Below, one piece after another: positions 10,645 to 18,897 of a DNA stretch of 64,000 nt; position 1 is the first letter of the stretch; each line of letters starts with the position of its first letter. This DNA comes from Parageobacillus thermantarcticus (GTDB lineage: Bacteria > Bacillota > Bacilli > Bacillales > Anoxybacillaceae): positions 36,129 through 100,128 of the forward strand of contig NZ_FOJS01000007.1 of NCBI RefSeq assembly GCF_900111865.1, given 5' to 3'. The notes below the pieces were generated by a model. The model was not told where the DNA came from and ran no database searches. It saw only the letters and a list, made by a program, of their open reading frames with translations. The position numbers and the translations under genes were made by a program.

Positions 10645-11832
10645 TTAGACGGCTTCTAACGCCCATTTTTCCCGCTCTTTGACAAACAATAGCCCAAGCT
10701 CATGATGTTCGTCTTCATATAACGCCCCTTGGACGAAGCGAACTTCTTCGTTTTCATCCACTACTTCTAATTTACAAAATGCCCGGTTTCGTTGCAACGC
10801 TTCGTAAAATTCCGTTTCCGTTTTTACCGGCATCCCGTTCACTTTCGTGATCACTTCGCCAATTTGCAGTTCCATTTTTTCCGCCTTCGAGTGCGGAAGA
10901 ATGCCTAAAATGACAAGGCCATGTTCACGTTTCGAAAAATGCGGAGGTTTCAAACGGTCTTGCCGATGCACATAGAAAGCAAGCCATTCCCTTCCGATCA
11001 AGGCAAGCGCCGCCGCAACTATGGAAAGCGGCGCATACCAATATCCGCCTACGGCAAACAAGCTAACGATCGATGCGAGCATCATCACTTTTTGGCCGGT
11101 AAAATGAATCGACGCTTTCGGAAGCGTTCCTTGCACGCGCTGGGAAAATCCGATGAAAAACGGCACAAGCATCAACGAATAAGCATCCCCGTCATAAGGA
11201 AACAACGGCCACCATGAAAATGGGGGCGGAAGTTCCCCGGCAACCGGAAGCAATACGGGAACGAACCAAAGCCGCTGTGACCAATGCTCTCCAACAACAA
11301 ATCCGCGCTTGCTTTTTGCCAGCTGCGGAGACGTTTCGATGGCGCCGTTACGCAAAATAAGCCACGCTTCTACAAAAAGCAATAAAGCGAGCAAAATCGC
11401 GAGCGCCGCCATATTCGTCTCGCCAAGCTCGGGAAAAAAGCGTTTCAAAGCTGGGAAGACTTCTTTGTTATTTGCTAGAAAACTAACAATCAACAACGCT
11501 GTGCCTACCGTATACGCTGGAGAAAGCAGCCGCATTTGCAACGTCAATCCAAACGCGATCGTCACAAGCGCAATGAGCGAAACGGCATCGCGCGGAAACG
11601 CGACGCCGGCAGCGACAGCCACTAGCGATAAAATCAGCCCGGCGGCAAGGCCGCTTCGCCAAAAAAACTTGCTTTCATGAAACGGACTGTATACGCGAAT
11701 ATGAAAATGTTTTCTTTCCCGTTTTACACGCTGCCATCCGGCGACAAGCGCCAGCACTATTCCATAGTAAAACAACGGCTGCACAAATAGCCGCAAAACG
11801 CCTTTGAGCACTTCCAACACCCATATGGACAT
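10645..11832 (-). CDS. minJ: Division-topology protein MinJ (PDZ domain)
   Basis: 395-aa membrane protein with about six to eight hydrophobic helices over residues 10-285 and a C-terminal cytoplasmic PDZ domain (GLVILGILPHSKAEKMELQIGEVITKVNG from about residue 304). In B. subtilis MinJ bridges DivIVA and MinD at cell poles and septa. Position next to csbA-uvrB matches B. subtilis. swrAA, which lies beside minJ there, is not found here. Confidence 0.85.
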   Translation of the reverse strand: MSIWVLEVLKGVLRLFVQPLFYYGIVLALVAGWQRVKRERKHFHIRVYSPFHESKFFWRSGLAAGLILSLVAVAAGVAFPRDAVSLIALVTIAFGLTLQMRLLSPAYTVGTALLIVSFLANNKEVFPALKRFFPELGETNMAALAILLALLLFVEAWLILRNGAIETSPQLAKSKRGFVVGEHWSQRLWFVPVLLPVAGELPPPFSWWPLFPYDGDAYSLMLVPFFIGFSQRVQGTLPKASIHFTGQKVMMLASIVSLFAVGGYWYAPLSIVAAALALIGREWLAFYVHRQDRLKPPHFSKREHGLVILGILPHSKAEKMELQIGEVITKVNGMPVKTETEFYEALQRNRAFCKLEVVDENEEVRFVQGALYEDEHHELGLLFVKEREKWALEAV

Positions 11833-12065
11833 ACCGCCATCACCTCGCTATATTCGCGATCCTTTATTTTTTATTCTATCAAATCGTTGCCATAAATCCT
11901 ATGATCGCACGCATATTTTTTTCAGCATCTTTTGCCAATGGATGCCGAACGGTTCCGCATCACGACTTTCTTTGCCGAATCCGCACTAGTTTTGTCAAGC
12001 TGAAAGGAATTTCCGCCGCGGTGGAAAATGATATAAAACAAGATGAAAAAGGAGGAATCGTGTAT

Positions 12066-12554
12066 ATGGAATTAAAAACAAGCAATGTCGCGAAACGCCT
12101 TGGGGTATCGCCGAAAACGATTCAGCGCTGGGTAAAAAAATACCATATCCCATGCCAAAAAAACGAAGCGGGCCACTACGTATTCGACGCCGAAGCGGTC
12201 TCTTTGCTCGAACAAATTAAATTTGAACAAGGAGCGGCATTGGAGCAACGCGACAGTCAAGATCCGCCAAACCAATTCTCCGCTGAAGCGCTAGTTGCCG
12301 TTTACAATCAGCTTGCCTCCCGCCTCCAGCACATCGAACACACGCTTGACCAAAAAGCCGATGATGTCGTTTCCGTTCAGCTTCTCCAGCATCGTCAAGA
12401 AATCGAAGAATTAGCTTCCCATCTTCACACACTCGAACAGCGCATTGCCAAATTAGAAGAAAACGCGAATAAAGAACAAGCGGGCGCAGCGGAAAACGCC
12501 AAACAAAAACCGAAACGCCGCAGACTCGGCCACTTTATGAGTTTGTTTCCGTAA
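12066..12554 (+). CDS. racA: RacA-like chromosome-anchoring protein (MerR-type HTH plus coiled coil)
   Basis: About 162 aa. Residues 5-60 form a MerR/excisionase-like winged helix (SNVAKRLGVSPKTIQRWVKKYHIP). Residues about 75-140 are a coiled-coil stretch rich in L/E/Q, and the tail is basic (KPKRRRLGHFMSLFP). This architecture is that of RacA, which binds GC-rich repeats near oriC and tethers them to DivIVA at the pole during sporulation. The ATG at 12066 is 10 nt after AAGGAGGAA; a GTG at 12060 is possible. In B. subtilis racA is elsewhere; here it adjoins minJ, another DivIVA partner. A different MerR-like protein cannot be excluded. Confidence 0.65.
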   Translation: MELKTSNVAKRLGVSPKTIQRWVKKYHIPCQKNEAGHYVFDAEAVSLLEQIKFEQGAALEQRDSQDPPNQFSAEALVAVYNQLASRLQHIEHTLDQKADDVVSVQLLQHRQEIEELASHLHTLEQRIAKLEENANKEQAGAAENAKQKPKRRRLGHFMSLFP

Positions 12555-12567
12555 TTCTCATCATTTC

Positions 12568-12606
12568 AAAAAACTCCTTTCTCTTTTCGAGAACAGGAGT
12601 TTTTTT
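12568..12606 (+). terminator. Terminator of the racA-like gene
   Basis: AAAAAACTCCT/AGGAGTTTTTTT stem with a loop of about 16 nt and a 7-T tail, 14 bp past the stop. Confidence 0.85.
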
Positions 12607-12659
12607 GTGGGCAACATTCCTTTACATTTTCTTCATTGATTTTTTATTATTTTTTAATG

Positions 12660-12681
12660 ATCGTTATTTATAATGAACGAT
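12660..12681. promoter_or_regulatory. Inverted repeat around a putative -10 of the ykoS-type operon
   Basis: ATCGTT...AACGAT is a 6+6 inverted repeat with a 10-nt centre containing TATAAT. It lies about 40 bp upstream of the operon start, so it could be an operator sitting on the promoter. No regulator is identified. Confidence 0.4.
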
Positions 12682-12719
12682 GCTTTACTGAAGCTGCATC
12701 AAAAAGGAGCGGAACAATA

Positions 12720-14390
12720 ATGGAGCGAAACGAACGAACGGCGATCGGGATCGCTTTGCTTCTTTTAGCTGTTTACCTTTCTCCGCTTTATATACTAGGA
12801 GAAAACGCGCATATCCGGGTACATGACAATATGGATTCAAACATCGCTTGGTATAAAGTGCTGACGCGAAGCGGTGAGCTGTTCGGCCCGATTAACGCGA
12901 CGATTCCGCAAGTGATTAACGGGCTTCCGCGCAACGCGTTTGGCACAGAATTCAGCGGCATCGTTTGGCTCCATGCCCTGTTTCCTTCGATGGTCGCATA
13001 TGCGCTTAGCCAGACGATCACCCGCGTTTTCGCGTTTATCGGCATGTATGTGTTGTTAAAAAGGCACTTCCTTCCAAATAAAGAGTCTTATCTTATTCGC
13101 GTCGGCGCGTCATTGGCATTCGCTCTCACTCCGTTTTGGCCGTCGGGGATGTTGAGCACACTCGGCATGCCGCTGGCGCTATGGGCGTTTTTAACGATCC
13201 GGAAAGGCGAAGCGACATGGAAAGAATGGCTTGTTCTTGTGCTGTTACCGTTTTACGCAAGTTTCGTGCTCGGATTTTTCTTCTTTCTTGCCGCAATGGG
13301 ACTGCTATGGCTGCGCGACGTCATCGTCCAAAAACGGTGGAACTGGCCGTTTTTTGGTGCGATTGCGTTGATGACAGGCATTTTTTTGGCAATTGAATAT
13401 CGTCTCGTTTATTCGCTCGTATTTGGCGAAGAACCGACAAGCCGAAACGAATTTCTTTCTTCGCGGCTCAGTTTTCTTCATTGCGTGCGGCTTACGTTCA
13501 AAAACTACTTGCTTGGCCATACGCATGTGATGACCGTGCATACGTTTGTCATTCTTCCTATTTTATGGATCGCTTTCTTTTTCGCTTTGGCAAAACGAAG
13601 CGAAACGCTCGAAAAGCGATTTCTTTTCTTGTTTGTGCTGAATTTTGTCTTGTCGACATGGTACGCGTTTTGGTTTTACAAAGGATGGCAGCCGTTAAAA
13701 GAACACTTTTCTTTGTTAAATACGTTTAACTTTGCCCGGTTCCATTTTTTGCGGCCAATGGTCATCTATTTAGATTTTGCGTTGGCGCTGCAAATTCTTT
13801 GGAAACGGGGAATCCGATGGCGGCGCGTTGTTCCTGTCGCCTTGGCGCTGCAGCTATTGATTCTTGGCGGCTTTAACGAAGAGATTCGCTACCGCCTCAT
13901 CGGGACGCCTTCGTTTAAAGAATTTTACGCAGAACATTTGTTTAACGAAATCAAACAATATATCGGCAAACCGCAAAGTTCCTATCGCGTCGCCAGCGTC
14001 GGACTCCATCCGGCGATCGCGCAATATAACGGGTTTTACACGCTTGATACGTATAACAATTTTTATCCGTTGTCTTACAAACATCAATTTCGCAAAATTA
14101 TCGCCAAAGAGCTCGATAAAAGCCCTGTTCTTAAAGATTACTTTGATCATTGGGGCAATCGCGTCTACCTGTTCTCCGCCGAGCTTGGCAAGCATTATAT
14201 GTTCCGCAAAACATCGCATAAAAAAATTCATCATTTCGATATCAATACGAAAGTGTTTAAGCAGATGGGAGGACGCTATATTTTCTCTTCCGTTCCAATC
14301 ATGAACGCGAAGGAAATTCATCTCCGATTGTTGAGAACGTTCGAAGATTCACAATCTGTTTGGAAAATTTATTTATATGAAGTGGAGTAA
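12720..14390 (+). CDS. ykoS: DUF6044 multispanning membrane protein, YkoS-like
   Basis: About 556-aa membrane protein with roughly ten to twelve hydrophobic helices in residues 10-400 and a soluble, Tyr/His-rich C-terminal region. The N-terminal outside loop HIRVHDNMDSNIAWYK is typical of YkoS/DUF6044 proteins, which resemble GT-C glycosyltransferases. Start ATG follows AAGGAGCGGAACAATA. It is followed 18 bp later by a GT2 dolichol-type transferase and a GtrA protein, so it probably transfers a lipid-linked sugar to an extracellular acceptor (inference from context). In B. subtilis ykoS neighbours ykoT. Confidence 0.75.
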   Translation: MERNERTAIGIALLLLAVYLSPLYILGENAHIRVHDNMDSNIAWYKVLTRSGELFGPINATIPQVINGLPRNAFGTEFSGIVWLHALFPSMVAYALSQTITRVFAFIGMYVLLKRHFLPNKESYLIRVGASLAFALTPFWPSGMLSTLGMPLALWAFLTIRKGEATWKEWLVLVLLPFYASFVLGFFFFLAAMGLLWLRDVIVQKRWNWPFFGAIALMTGIFLAIEYRLVYSLVFGEEPTSRNEFLSSRLSFLHCVRLTFKNYLLGHTHVMTVHTFVILPILWIAFFFALAKRSETLEKRFLFLFVLNFVLSTWYAFWFYKGWQPLKEHFSLLNTFNFARFHFLRPMVIYLDFALALQILWKRGIRWRRVVPVALALQLLILGGFNEEIRYRLIGTPSFKEFYAEHLFNEIKQYIGKPQSSYRVASVGLHPAIAQYNGFYTLDTYNNFYPLSYKHQFRKIIAKELDKSPVLKDYFDHWGNRVYLFSAELGKHYMFRKTSHKKIHHFDINTKVFKQMGGRYIFSSVPIMNAKEIHLRLLRTFEDSQSVWKIYLYEVE

Positions 14391-14408
14391 GGAAAGGAGG
14401 AGAAAACG

Positions 14409-15401
14409 ATGCAAAAACCGATTTTGACGATCGTCGTTCCTTGTTATAACGAAGAGGACGTTTTGCCGGAAACGATCAAACAGTTAACGAACGTCTTGGA
14501 AAATTTATTGGAAGAGCATTTAATCGCGATCGGAAGCAAAATATTGTTTGTCGATGATGGCAGCCGTGACCGTACGTGGGAGCTGATTGAACAAGAAAGC
14601 GAACGGAACCCGTTTGTCACCGGCATTAAGCTGTCTCGCAACTTTGGCCACCAAAAAGCGCTGCTCGCCGGACTGGAAACGGCAAAAAATGATTCCGACT
14701 GCGTCATTTCCATCGACGCGGATTTGCAAGACGATGTTTCCGCCATCCGTGAATTTGTCGTGAAATATTGGGAAGGCTATGATATCGTTTACGGGGTGCG
14801 GCGCAGCCGCGACACCGATACATGGTTTAAAAGAGCGACCGCGCAATGGTTTTACCGCTTCATGCAAAAATTAGGCGTTCAATTAGTGTACAATCACGCC
14901 GATTTTCGCTTAATGAGCAAGCGCGCTCTGGAGGAATTGAGCCGCTACACAGAAGTGAACATCTTCTTGCGCGGAATCGTGCCGCTGCTTGGTTTTCGGT
15001 CAACGGAAGTGTTTTATGACCGTAAAGAACGTTTTGCTGGGCAATCGAAATATCCGCTAAAAAAAATGCTGGCGTTTGCGTTTGATGGGGTTACTTCTTT
15101 TAGCATCGCTCCGATTCGTTTCATTACCTTCATTGGCTTTCTCGCTTTTCTCCTTAGCAGCATCGCCGGCATATACGCGCTAACCGTCAAATTGCTTGGC
15201 CATGCCGAATCGGGTTGGACATCCATCATCATTTCAATTTGGTTCATCGGCGGCTTGTTGCTAATGGGAATCGGCCTTATTGGAGAATACATCGGTAAAA
15301 TTTACCAAGAAGTAAAAAGACGACCGCGGTTTACGATTGAAAAAACATTGCGTTCCCCATCGCTTTCGCCACTTTCCAAAAAAGAAAAGGTGCGGCTATG
15401 A
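14409..15401 (+). CDS. ykoT: GT2 polyprenyl-phosphate glycosyltransferase, YkoT/GtrB type
   Basis: 330 aa. A GT-A domain occupies residues 1-230: VVPCYNEEDVLPETI, FVDDGSRDRTWELI, and the metal-binding DXD as SIDADLQDD. Two transmembrane helices follow (about 238-262 and 272-297). This is the DPM1/GtrB layout that makes undecaprenyl-phosphate-sugar at the inner face of the membrane. A strong GGAAAGGAGG ribosome site lies 9 bp upstream. The stop overlaps the gtrA start (ATGA). Confidence 0.88.
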   Translation: MQKPILTIVVPCYNEEDVLPETIKQLTNVLENLLEEHLIAIGSKILFVDDGSRDRTWELIEQESERNPFVTGIKLSRNFGHQKALLAGLETAKNDSDCVISIDADLQDDVSAIREFVVKYWEGYDIVYGVRRSRDTDTWFKRATAQWFYRFMQKLGVQLVYNHADFRLMSKRALEELSRYTEVNIFLRGIVPLLGFRSTEVFYDRKERFAGQSKYPLKKMLAFAFDGVTSFSIAPIRFITFIGFLAFLLSSIAGIYALTVKLLGHAESGWTSIIISIWFIGGLLLMGIGLIGEYIGKIYQEVKRRPRFTIEKTLRSPSLSPLSKKEKVRL

Positions 15402-15782
15402 ATCAGTCATTTTTTCGATTTTTGCTTGTCGGCATCATCCACACTGCGGCCGGATTATCGATAATGTATCTTCTTTACCATCTCTGCCACGTTTCGTATT
15501 GGTGGGCAACGTTAGTCGGCAATGCGATCGGCGCGGTCGCAAGCTACATATTGAATCGAACGTTTACGTTCCGAAGCAGCGTTCCCATTATCGAAAGTGT
15601 GTTCCGCTTTATCGCGGTCATGATCGTGTGCTATTATTTTTCGTACCGTCTAAGCAAACAGCTCGCTGATTGGGTGGCGCTGACGGTCGGCATCATTTCT
15701 CGATGCTGCGATTTTGCTTGGCGCGGGATTTTATACGATGTTGAATTATATTGGACAAAAACGATTTGTATTTTCTCGTTAA
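15398..15782 (+). pseudogene. gtrA: GtrA-family flippase gene, frameshifted near the 3' end
   Basis: The N-terminal about 100 residues are a normal GtrA membrane protein (FFRFLLVGIIHTAAGL, NRTFTFRS). Around 15700 the frame breaks: the open frame continues as non-membrane sequence to 15826. The other frame gives the expected last helix, DAAILLGAGFYTMLN and YIGQKRFVFSR, ending in TAA at 15780-15782. One extra base in attTCTCgat explains it. GtrA proteins flip Und-P-sugar across the membrane, so the cassette may be inactive, unless this is a sequence error. Confidence 0.8.
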
Positions 15783-15785
15783 AAA

Positions 15786-15815
15786 AACGGGCAACGCTTG
15801 AGGCGCTGCCCGTTT
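15786..15815. terminator. Bidirectional terminator between gtrA and ctpB
   Basis: ACGGGCA/TGCCCGT stem with an inner CGC/GCG extension, an A-run on the left and T-rich on the right. It can serve the convergent gtrA (plus) and ctpB (minus) genes. Confidence 0.75.
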
Positions 15816-15819
15816 CGCT

Positions 15820-17262
15820 TTATTGAAACAACACTTTCATCGCTGTCTTCAGCTGAACATCATTGTTTTCGTCGCGAATCGCGTCCATCACTTTCGCCTG
15901 CAATACGTCGGCGGTGTTTTTATCGATTTTTCCGGTTGGCGGAAGTTTATTCGCCTTTTGGAACGCTTTTACGGCCGACTCGGTTTCTTTGCTGAAGTAG
16001 CCGTCAGTGCGGCCCGGGTCAAATCCAATCCCTTTCAACATTTGCTGGGCGTTTTTCACTTGTTCGTTGTTCATATCAAACACGAGCGCTTTTTCGATAT
16101 GAAGCGGACTTGCGTGGAAGTAATCCGGTTGTTTGACTTCAACGTCCGGCTTGACTCCTTTCTTATGAATCCAATGGCCGTCCGGCGTCAACCATTTATA
16201 AAGCGTTAATTTTATGTTGCTGCCGTCCCCCATCGGAATCGCTTGCTGCACCGTTCCTTTTCCGAACGATGTTTCGCCGACGAGCTTGTATCCCCCCGCT
16301 TCTTTCATCGCGCCAGCCAAAATTTCCGAAGCAGACGCGCTACCTTTGTCAATTAACACGACGATCGGGTACGGCTTTTTCACGGTCAAATCGGAATAAA
16401 AGCGCTGCTTATCGCCATCGCGCTCTTCAATTTGCACGTACGGTTTATCTTTCGGAATGAATTGTTTTAAAATTTCCTCCACGCTTTGCAAATAACCGCC
16501 TGGATTGCCGCGTACATCAATGATTAAACCATCGATATGGTCATCTTCCAATTTCGCTAATTTCTCTTTAAAATCTCGTGCTGTATTTTCGGAAAACGAT
16601 GTTACTTCTAAATAGCCGACTTTTTTCCCATTATACGTTTTTACCGAATCATAAACCGTTTCAATCGGAATTTCGTCGCGGACTACTTTTACTTTAATGA
16701 TTTCTTTTACGCCAGGACGAAGAATATCCAATTGTACCGTCGTCCCTTTTTTTCCGCGAATCTTCAACACGGCTTCATATAAATCAAGACCTTCTAAACT
16801 TTCACCATTTACTCTTAAAATTTGATCATTCGGCTTTAATCCCGCTTTTTCCGCCGGTGAATTTTTAATTGGCGCGACAATCGTCACTTTTCCGTCAATC
16901 ATGCTGACTTCGGCGCCGATTCCTTCAAACGAAGAATCGAGCGACTCGTTAAATTGTTCGGTCGTTTCTTCGTCCATATAAACAGAATACGGATCGTTCA
17001 GCGTGCTGATCATTCCTTGGATCGCGCCTTGAATTAATTTGTCGTCATCGACTTTTTCCACATAGCGGTTTTTAATCAGTTCGTAAGCTTGTTCGACTTT
17101 TTTCAGTTCTTTCTCATCATTGTTCGTTAACGTTTTATCCGGCGCAACAAACGCTACGTCATGGTCGTCATTAGAAGCCGCAAACTGCATGCCTGCGTAC
17201 GTACCGCCGGCGCCGACTAACATCGATAAAGCCATAAGCATTGCTGTTGTTTTTTTATTCAC
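15820..17262 (-). CDS. ctpB: S41 C-terminal processing protease CtpB
   Basis: 480 aa with an N-terminal signal/anchor (residues 5-30), a PDZ domain (DGKVTIVAPIKNSPAEKAGL, about 105-185), and the S41 protease core with catalytic Ser in DKGSASASEILAGAM and Lys in TSFGKGTVQ. A peptidoglycan-binding domain is at the C-terminus (VKNAQQMLKGIGFDPGRTDGYF). In B. subtilis CtpB acts in the forespore to cut SpoIVFA and trigger pro-SigmaK processing. Location between minJ and ftsX matches B. subtilis. Confidence 0.93.
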   Translation of the reverse strand: MNKKTTAMLMALSMLVGAGGTYAGMQFAASNDDHDVAFVAPDKTLTNNDEKELKKVEQAYELIKNRYVEKVDDDKLIQGAIQGMISTLNDPYSVYMDEETTEQFNESLDSSFEGIGAEVSMIDGKVTIVAPIKNSPAEKAGLKPNDQILRVNGESLEGLDLYEAVLKIRGKKGTTVQLDILRPGVKEIIKVKVVRDEIPIETVYDSVKTYNGKKVGYLEVTSFSENTARDFKEKLAKLEDDHIDGLIIDVRGNPGGYLQSVEEILKQFIPKDKPYVQIEERDGDKQRFYSDLTVKKPYPIVVLIDKGSASASEILAGAMKEAGGYKLVGETSFGKGTVQQAIPMGDGSNIKLTLYKWLTPDGHWIHKKGVKPDVEVKQPDYFHASPLHIEKALVFDMNNEQVKNAQQMLKGIGFDPGRTDGYFSKETESAVKAFQKANKLPPTGKIDKNTADVLQAKVMDAIRDENNDVQLKTAMKVLFQ

Positions 17263-17420
17263 AATTTCTCCTCCTCACCCTATGCCATACAGGAAAGGCA
17301 CCACACAATGTGCCGTGCGATGCCTTCTATTTTCATCATATGACCAGCTTGTACACCGTATGATCGCATTCTGTCTCCTCTGCATTACTAGTTTACACAT
17401 TTCCCGCCGTTTTCTCAACC

Positions 17421-17512
17421 TAGATAGGTTTTCAAAAAAAGTGCAGGGTGTCCCATAAACATAGTGGAACACCCTGCAACACACTACTGTATATACAGAA
17501 TAAACCTATCTA
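17421..17512. repeat. Nested inverted-repeat element A (includes terminator)
   Basis: An outer perfect 11-bp inverted repeat (TAGATAGGTTT at 17421-17431, AAACCTATCTA at 17502-17512) encloses a strong hairpin at 17443-17477 (GCAGGGTGTCCCA / TGGAACACCCTGC). On the minus strand the hairpin runs into CTTTTTTTG, so it also serves as terminator for the pirin operon. The inner hairpin and flanks resemble the element at 23500-23611. It is probably a small dispersed intergenic repeat. Confidence 0.6.
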
Positions 17513-17544
17513 TCGTATTCTGTTTTGGTCTATCTCCGTGTTCG

Positions 17545-18249
17545 TTACGGTAAATCAATTAGCATAAAGCGCGCACCATTTTCTGATGCGATATGAAGCG
17601 TCGGCGTTTCCGTAATCCGCGCCGAATCGCGCTTGCGCAACGCCGTTTCTCCGTTTAATGTAACATCGCCTTCAATCACAAAGAAAAAGATTCTTCGTCC
17701 TTCTTGCTGCGTAAATGTAAGTTCGCGCCCCGCTTCTAAATCGGAAAGATAAATCGTCAAGTCTTGATGGATATGGGCAATTTCCGAAGAAGAAGGATTT
17801 TTCGTCACAACCGGAAGCAACGCGTTTTTCATTTTCTCCACATTAAACGTCGTCCGCTCATATGATGGGGTTAACCCGCGAACTTCAGGCAAAAACCATA
17901 GCTGCAAAAAATTCACTTCTTCCGTTGGCGATGGGTTCGTTTCCGAGTGGACGATCCCCGTCCCTGCCGACATCCGTTGCACGCCGCCAAACGTTGTCGT
18001 CGCGGTATGCCCCGTGCTGTCTTCATGTTTTAAATGACCTTTTAGCACAATCGAAACGATTTCCATTTCTTGATGAGGGTGGGCGCCAAATCCTCTAAGC
18101 GGTGCGACAAAATCGTCGTTTAATACGCGCATCGGACCAAACTGGATATTATTCGGATCATAATAGTCGCCAAAAGAAAAACTATGGTACGTCTTTAACC
18201 AGCCATAATCGGCATGATAGCGAGATTGCGCGGGATATACTTGAATCAT
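17545..18249 (-). CDS. Pirin-family bicupin protein (YhhW-like)
   Basis: 234-aa cupin protein. The N-terminal metal site is visible as FGAHPHQEMEIVSIVLKGHLKHEDS, with the later partner HSETNP. Relatives such as E. coli YhhW show quercetin 2,3-dioxygenase activity in vitro; the natural substrate is usually unknown. It lies 27 bp downstream of a doxX gene under a promoter with an MhqR-type operator, which suggests a role in quinone/aromatic electrophile detoxification (inference). Confidence 0.88.
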   Translation of the reverse strand: MIQVYPAQSRYHADYGWLKTYHSFSFGDYYDPNNIQFGPMRVLNDDFVAPLRGFGAHPHQEMEIVSIVLKGHLKHEDSTGHTATTTFGGVQRMSAGTGIVHSETNPSPTEEVNFLQLWFLPEVRGLTPSYERTTFNVEKMKNALLPVVTKNPSSSEIAHIHQDLTIYLSDLEAGRELTFTQQEGRRIFFFVIEGDVTLNGETALRKRDSARITETPTLHIASENGARFMLIDLP

Positions 18250-18276
18250 GCGTACACTCTCCTCTTTATGTTAAGT

Positions 18277-18687
18277 TTACCCAAAAATAACCGCATCAAG
18301 TGCATACTGTCCCGGACCGATGAGCGCCACCCCAATGGCAACGATGATGATTGCAAGGTTGTACTCATATCCGTTTTGCGTCGCCCAATATCCATTTGGC
18401 CCATGCACTTTCGCGATTGCTACGATCATCGACACAACCATCAATAAAGCAGCAAGCGGAGTCCATAAACCAACGGCAAATAAAATGCCGCCGACTAGTT
18501 CACTCACCCCCGCGGCAATCGCCATCGCCTTTCCTGGTTTTAATCCAATTGACTCCATCCAGCCGGCCGTGCCCTTAAGTCCGGGCCCGCCAAACCAGCC
18601 GAACAATTTTTGGGCGCCATGCCCCGCGAATGTAAGTCCAAAAACTAAACGGATTAATAACAATCCGATGCTTGCCATCACTAACAC
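18277..18687 (-). CDS. DoxX-family membrane protein
   Basis: 136 aa with four hydrophobic helices. The first contains LLIRLVFGLTFAGHGAQKLFGWFGG, the DoxX hallmark. Relatives in Firmicutes (CatD, MhqP) are induced by catechol and quinones. First gene of a two-gene operon with the pirin protein; preceded by a consensus SigA promoter and an MhqR-like palindrome. Confidence 0.88.
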   Translation of the reverse strand: MLVMASIGLLLIRLVFGLTFAGHGAQKLFGWFGGPGLKGTAGWMESIGLKPGKAMAIAAGVSELVGGILFAVGLWTPLAALLMVVSMIVAIAKVHGPNGYWATQNGYEYNLAIIIVAIGVALIGPGQYALDAVIFG

Positions 18688-18717
18688 ACTCCTTTTGTCA
18701 TTATCTTTATTTCATAA

Positions 18718-18733
18718 ATCTCGAATTCAAGAT
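18718..18733. promoter_or_regulatory. MhqR-like operator over the transcription start
   Basis: ATCTCGAATTCAAGAT is a 16-bp palindrome with one mismatched pair. It closely resembles the operator of the MarR-type repressor MhqR (core ATCTCGAATTCGAGAT), which in B. subtilis controls quinone-inducible dioxygenase and DoxX genes. It starts 4 bp past the -10 box, an ideal position for repression. Confidence 0.7.
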
Positions 18734-18736
18734 AAA

Positions 18737-18765
18737 AGTATAAAACTATCATCCGGATCTGTCAA
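18737..18765 (-). promoter_or_regulatory. SigA promoter of the doxX-pirin operon
   Basis: On the minus strand TTGACA (18760-18765) and TATACT (18737-18742) are separated by exactly 17 bp, a near-perfect vegetative promoter. The expected +1 is near 18730, inside the downstream palindrome. Confidence 0.85.
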
Positions 18766-18863
18766 CCAAAAATGATTGCCCCCGATTAAAAATAGATTTC
18801 ATTCACCGGACTGCAAACGGAATTTTATGCACGGCTTTGCGATCCGTCCAACATACAGGCAAA

Positions 18864-18892
18864 AAACCGAGCAGTGCCTCACTGCTCGGTTT
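18864..18892 (-). terminator. Terminator of the EnvC-like/ftsEX transcript
   Basis: Perfect 13-bp stem AAACCGAGCAGTG/CACTGCTCGGTTT with a 3-nt loop, followed on the minus strand by TTTGCC. It lies just past the M23 hydrolase stop. Confidence 0.85.
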
Positions 18893-18897
18893 CACAT

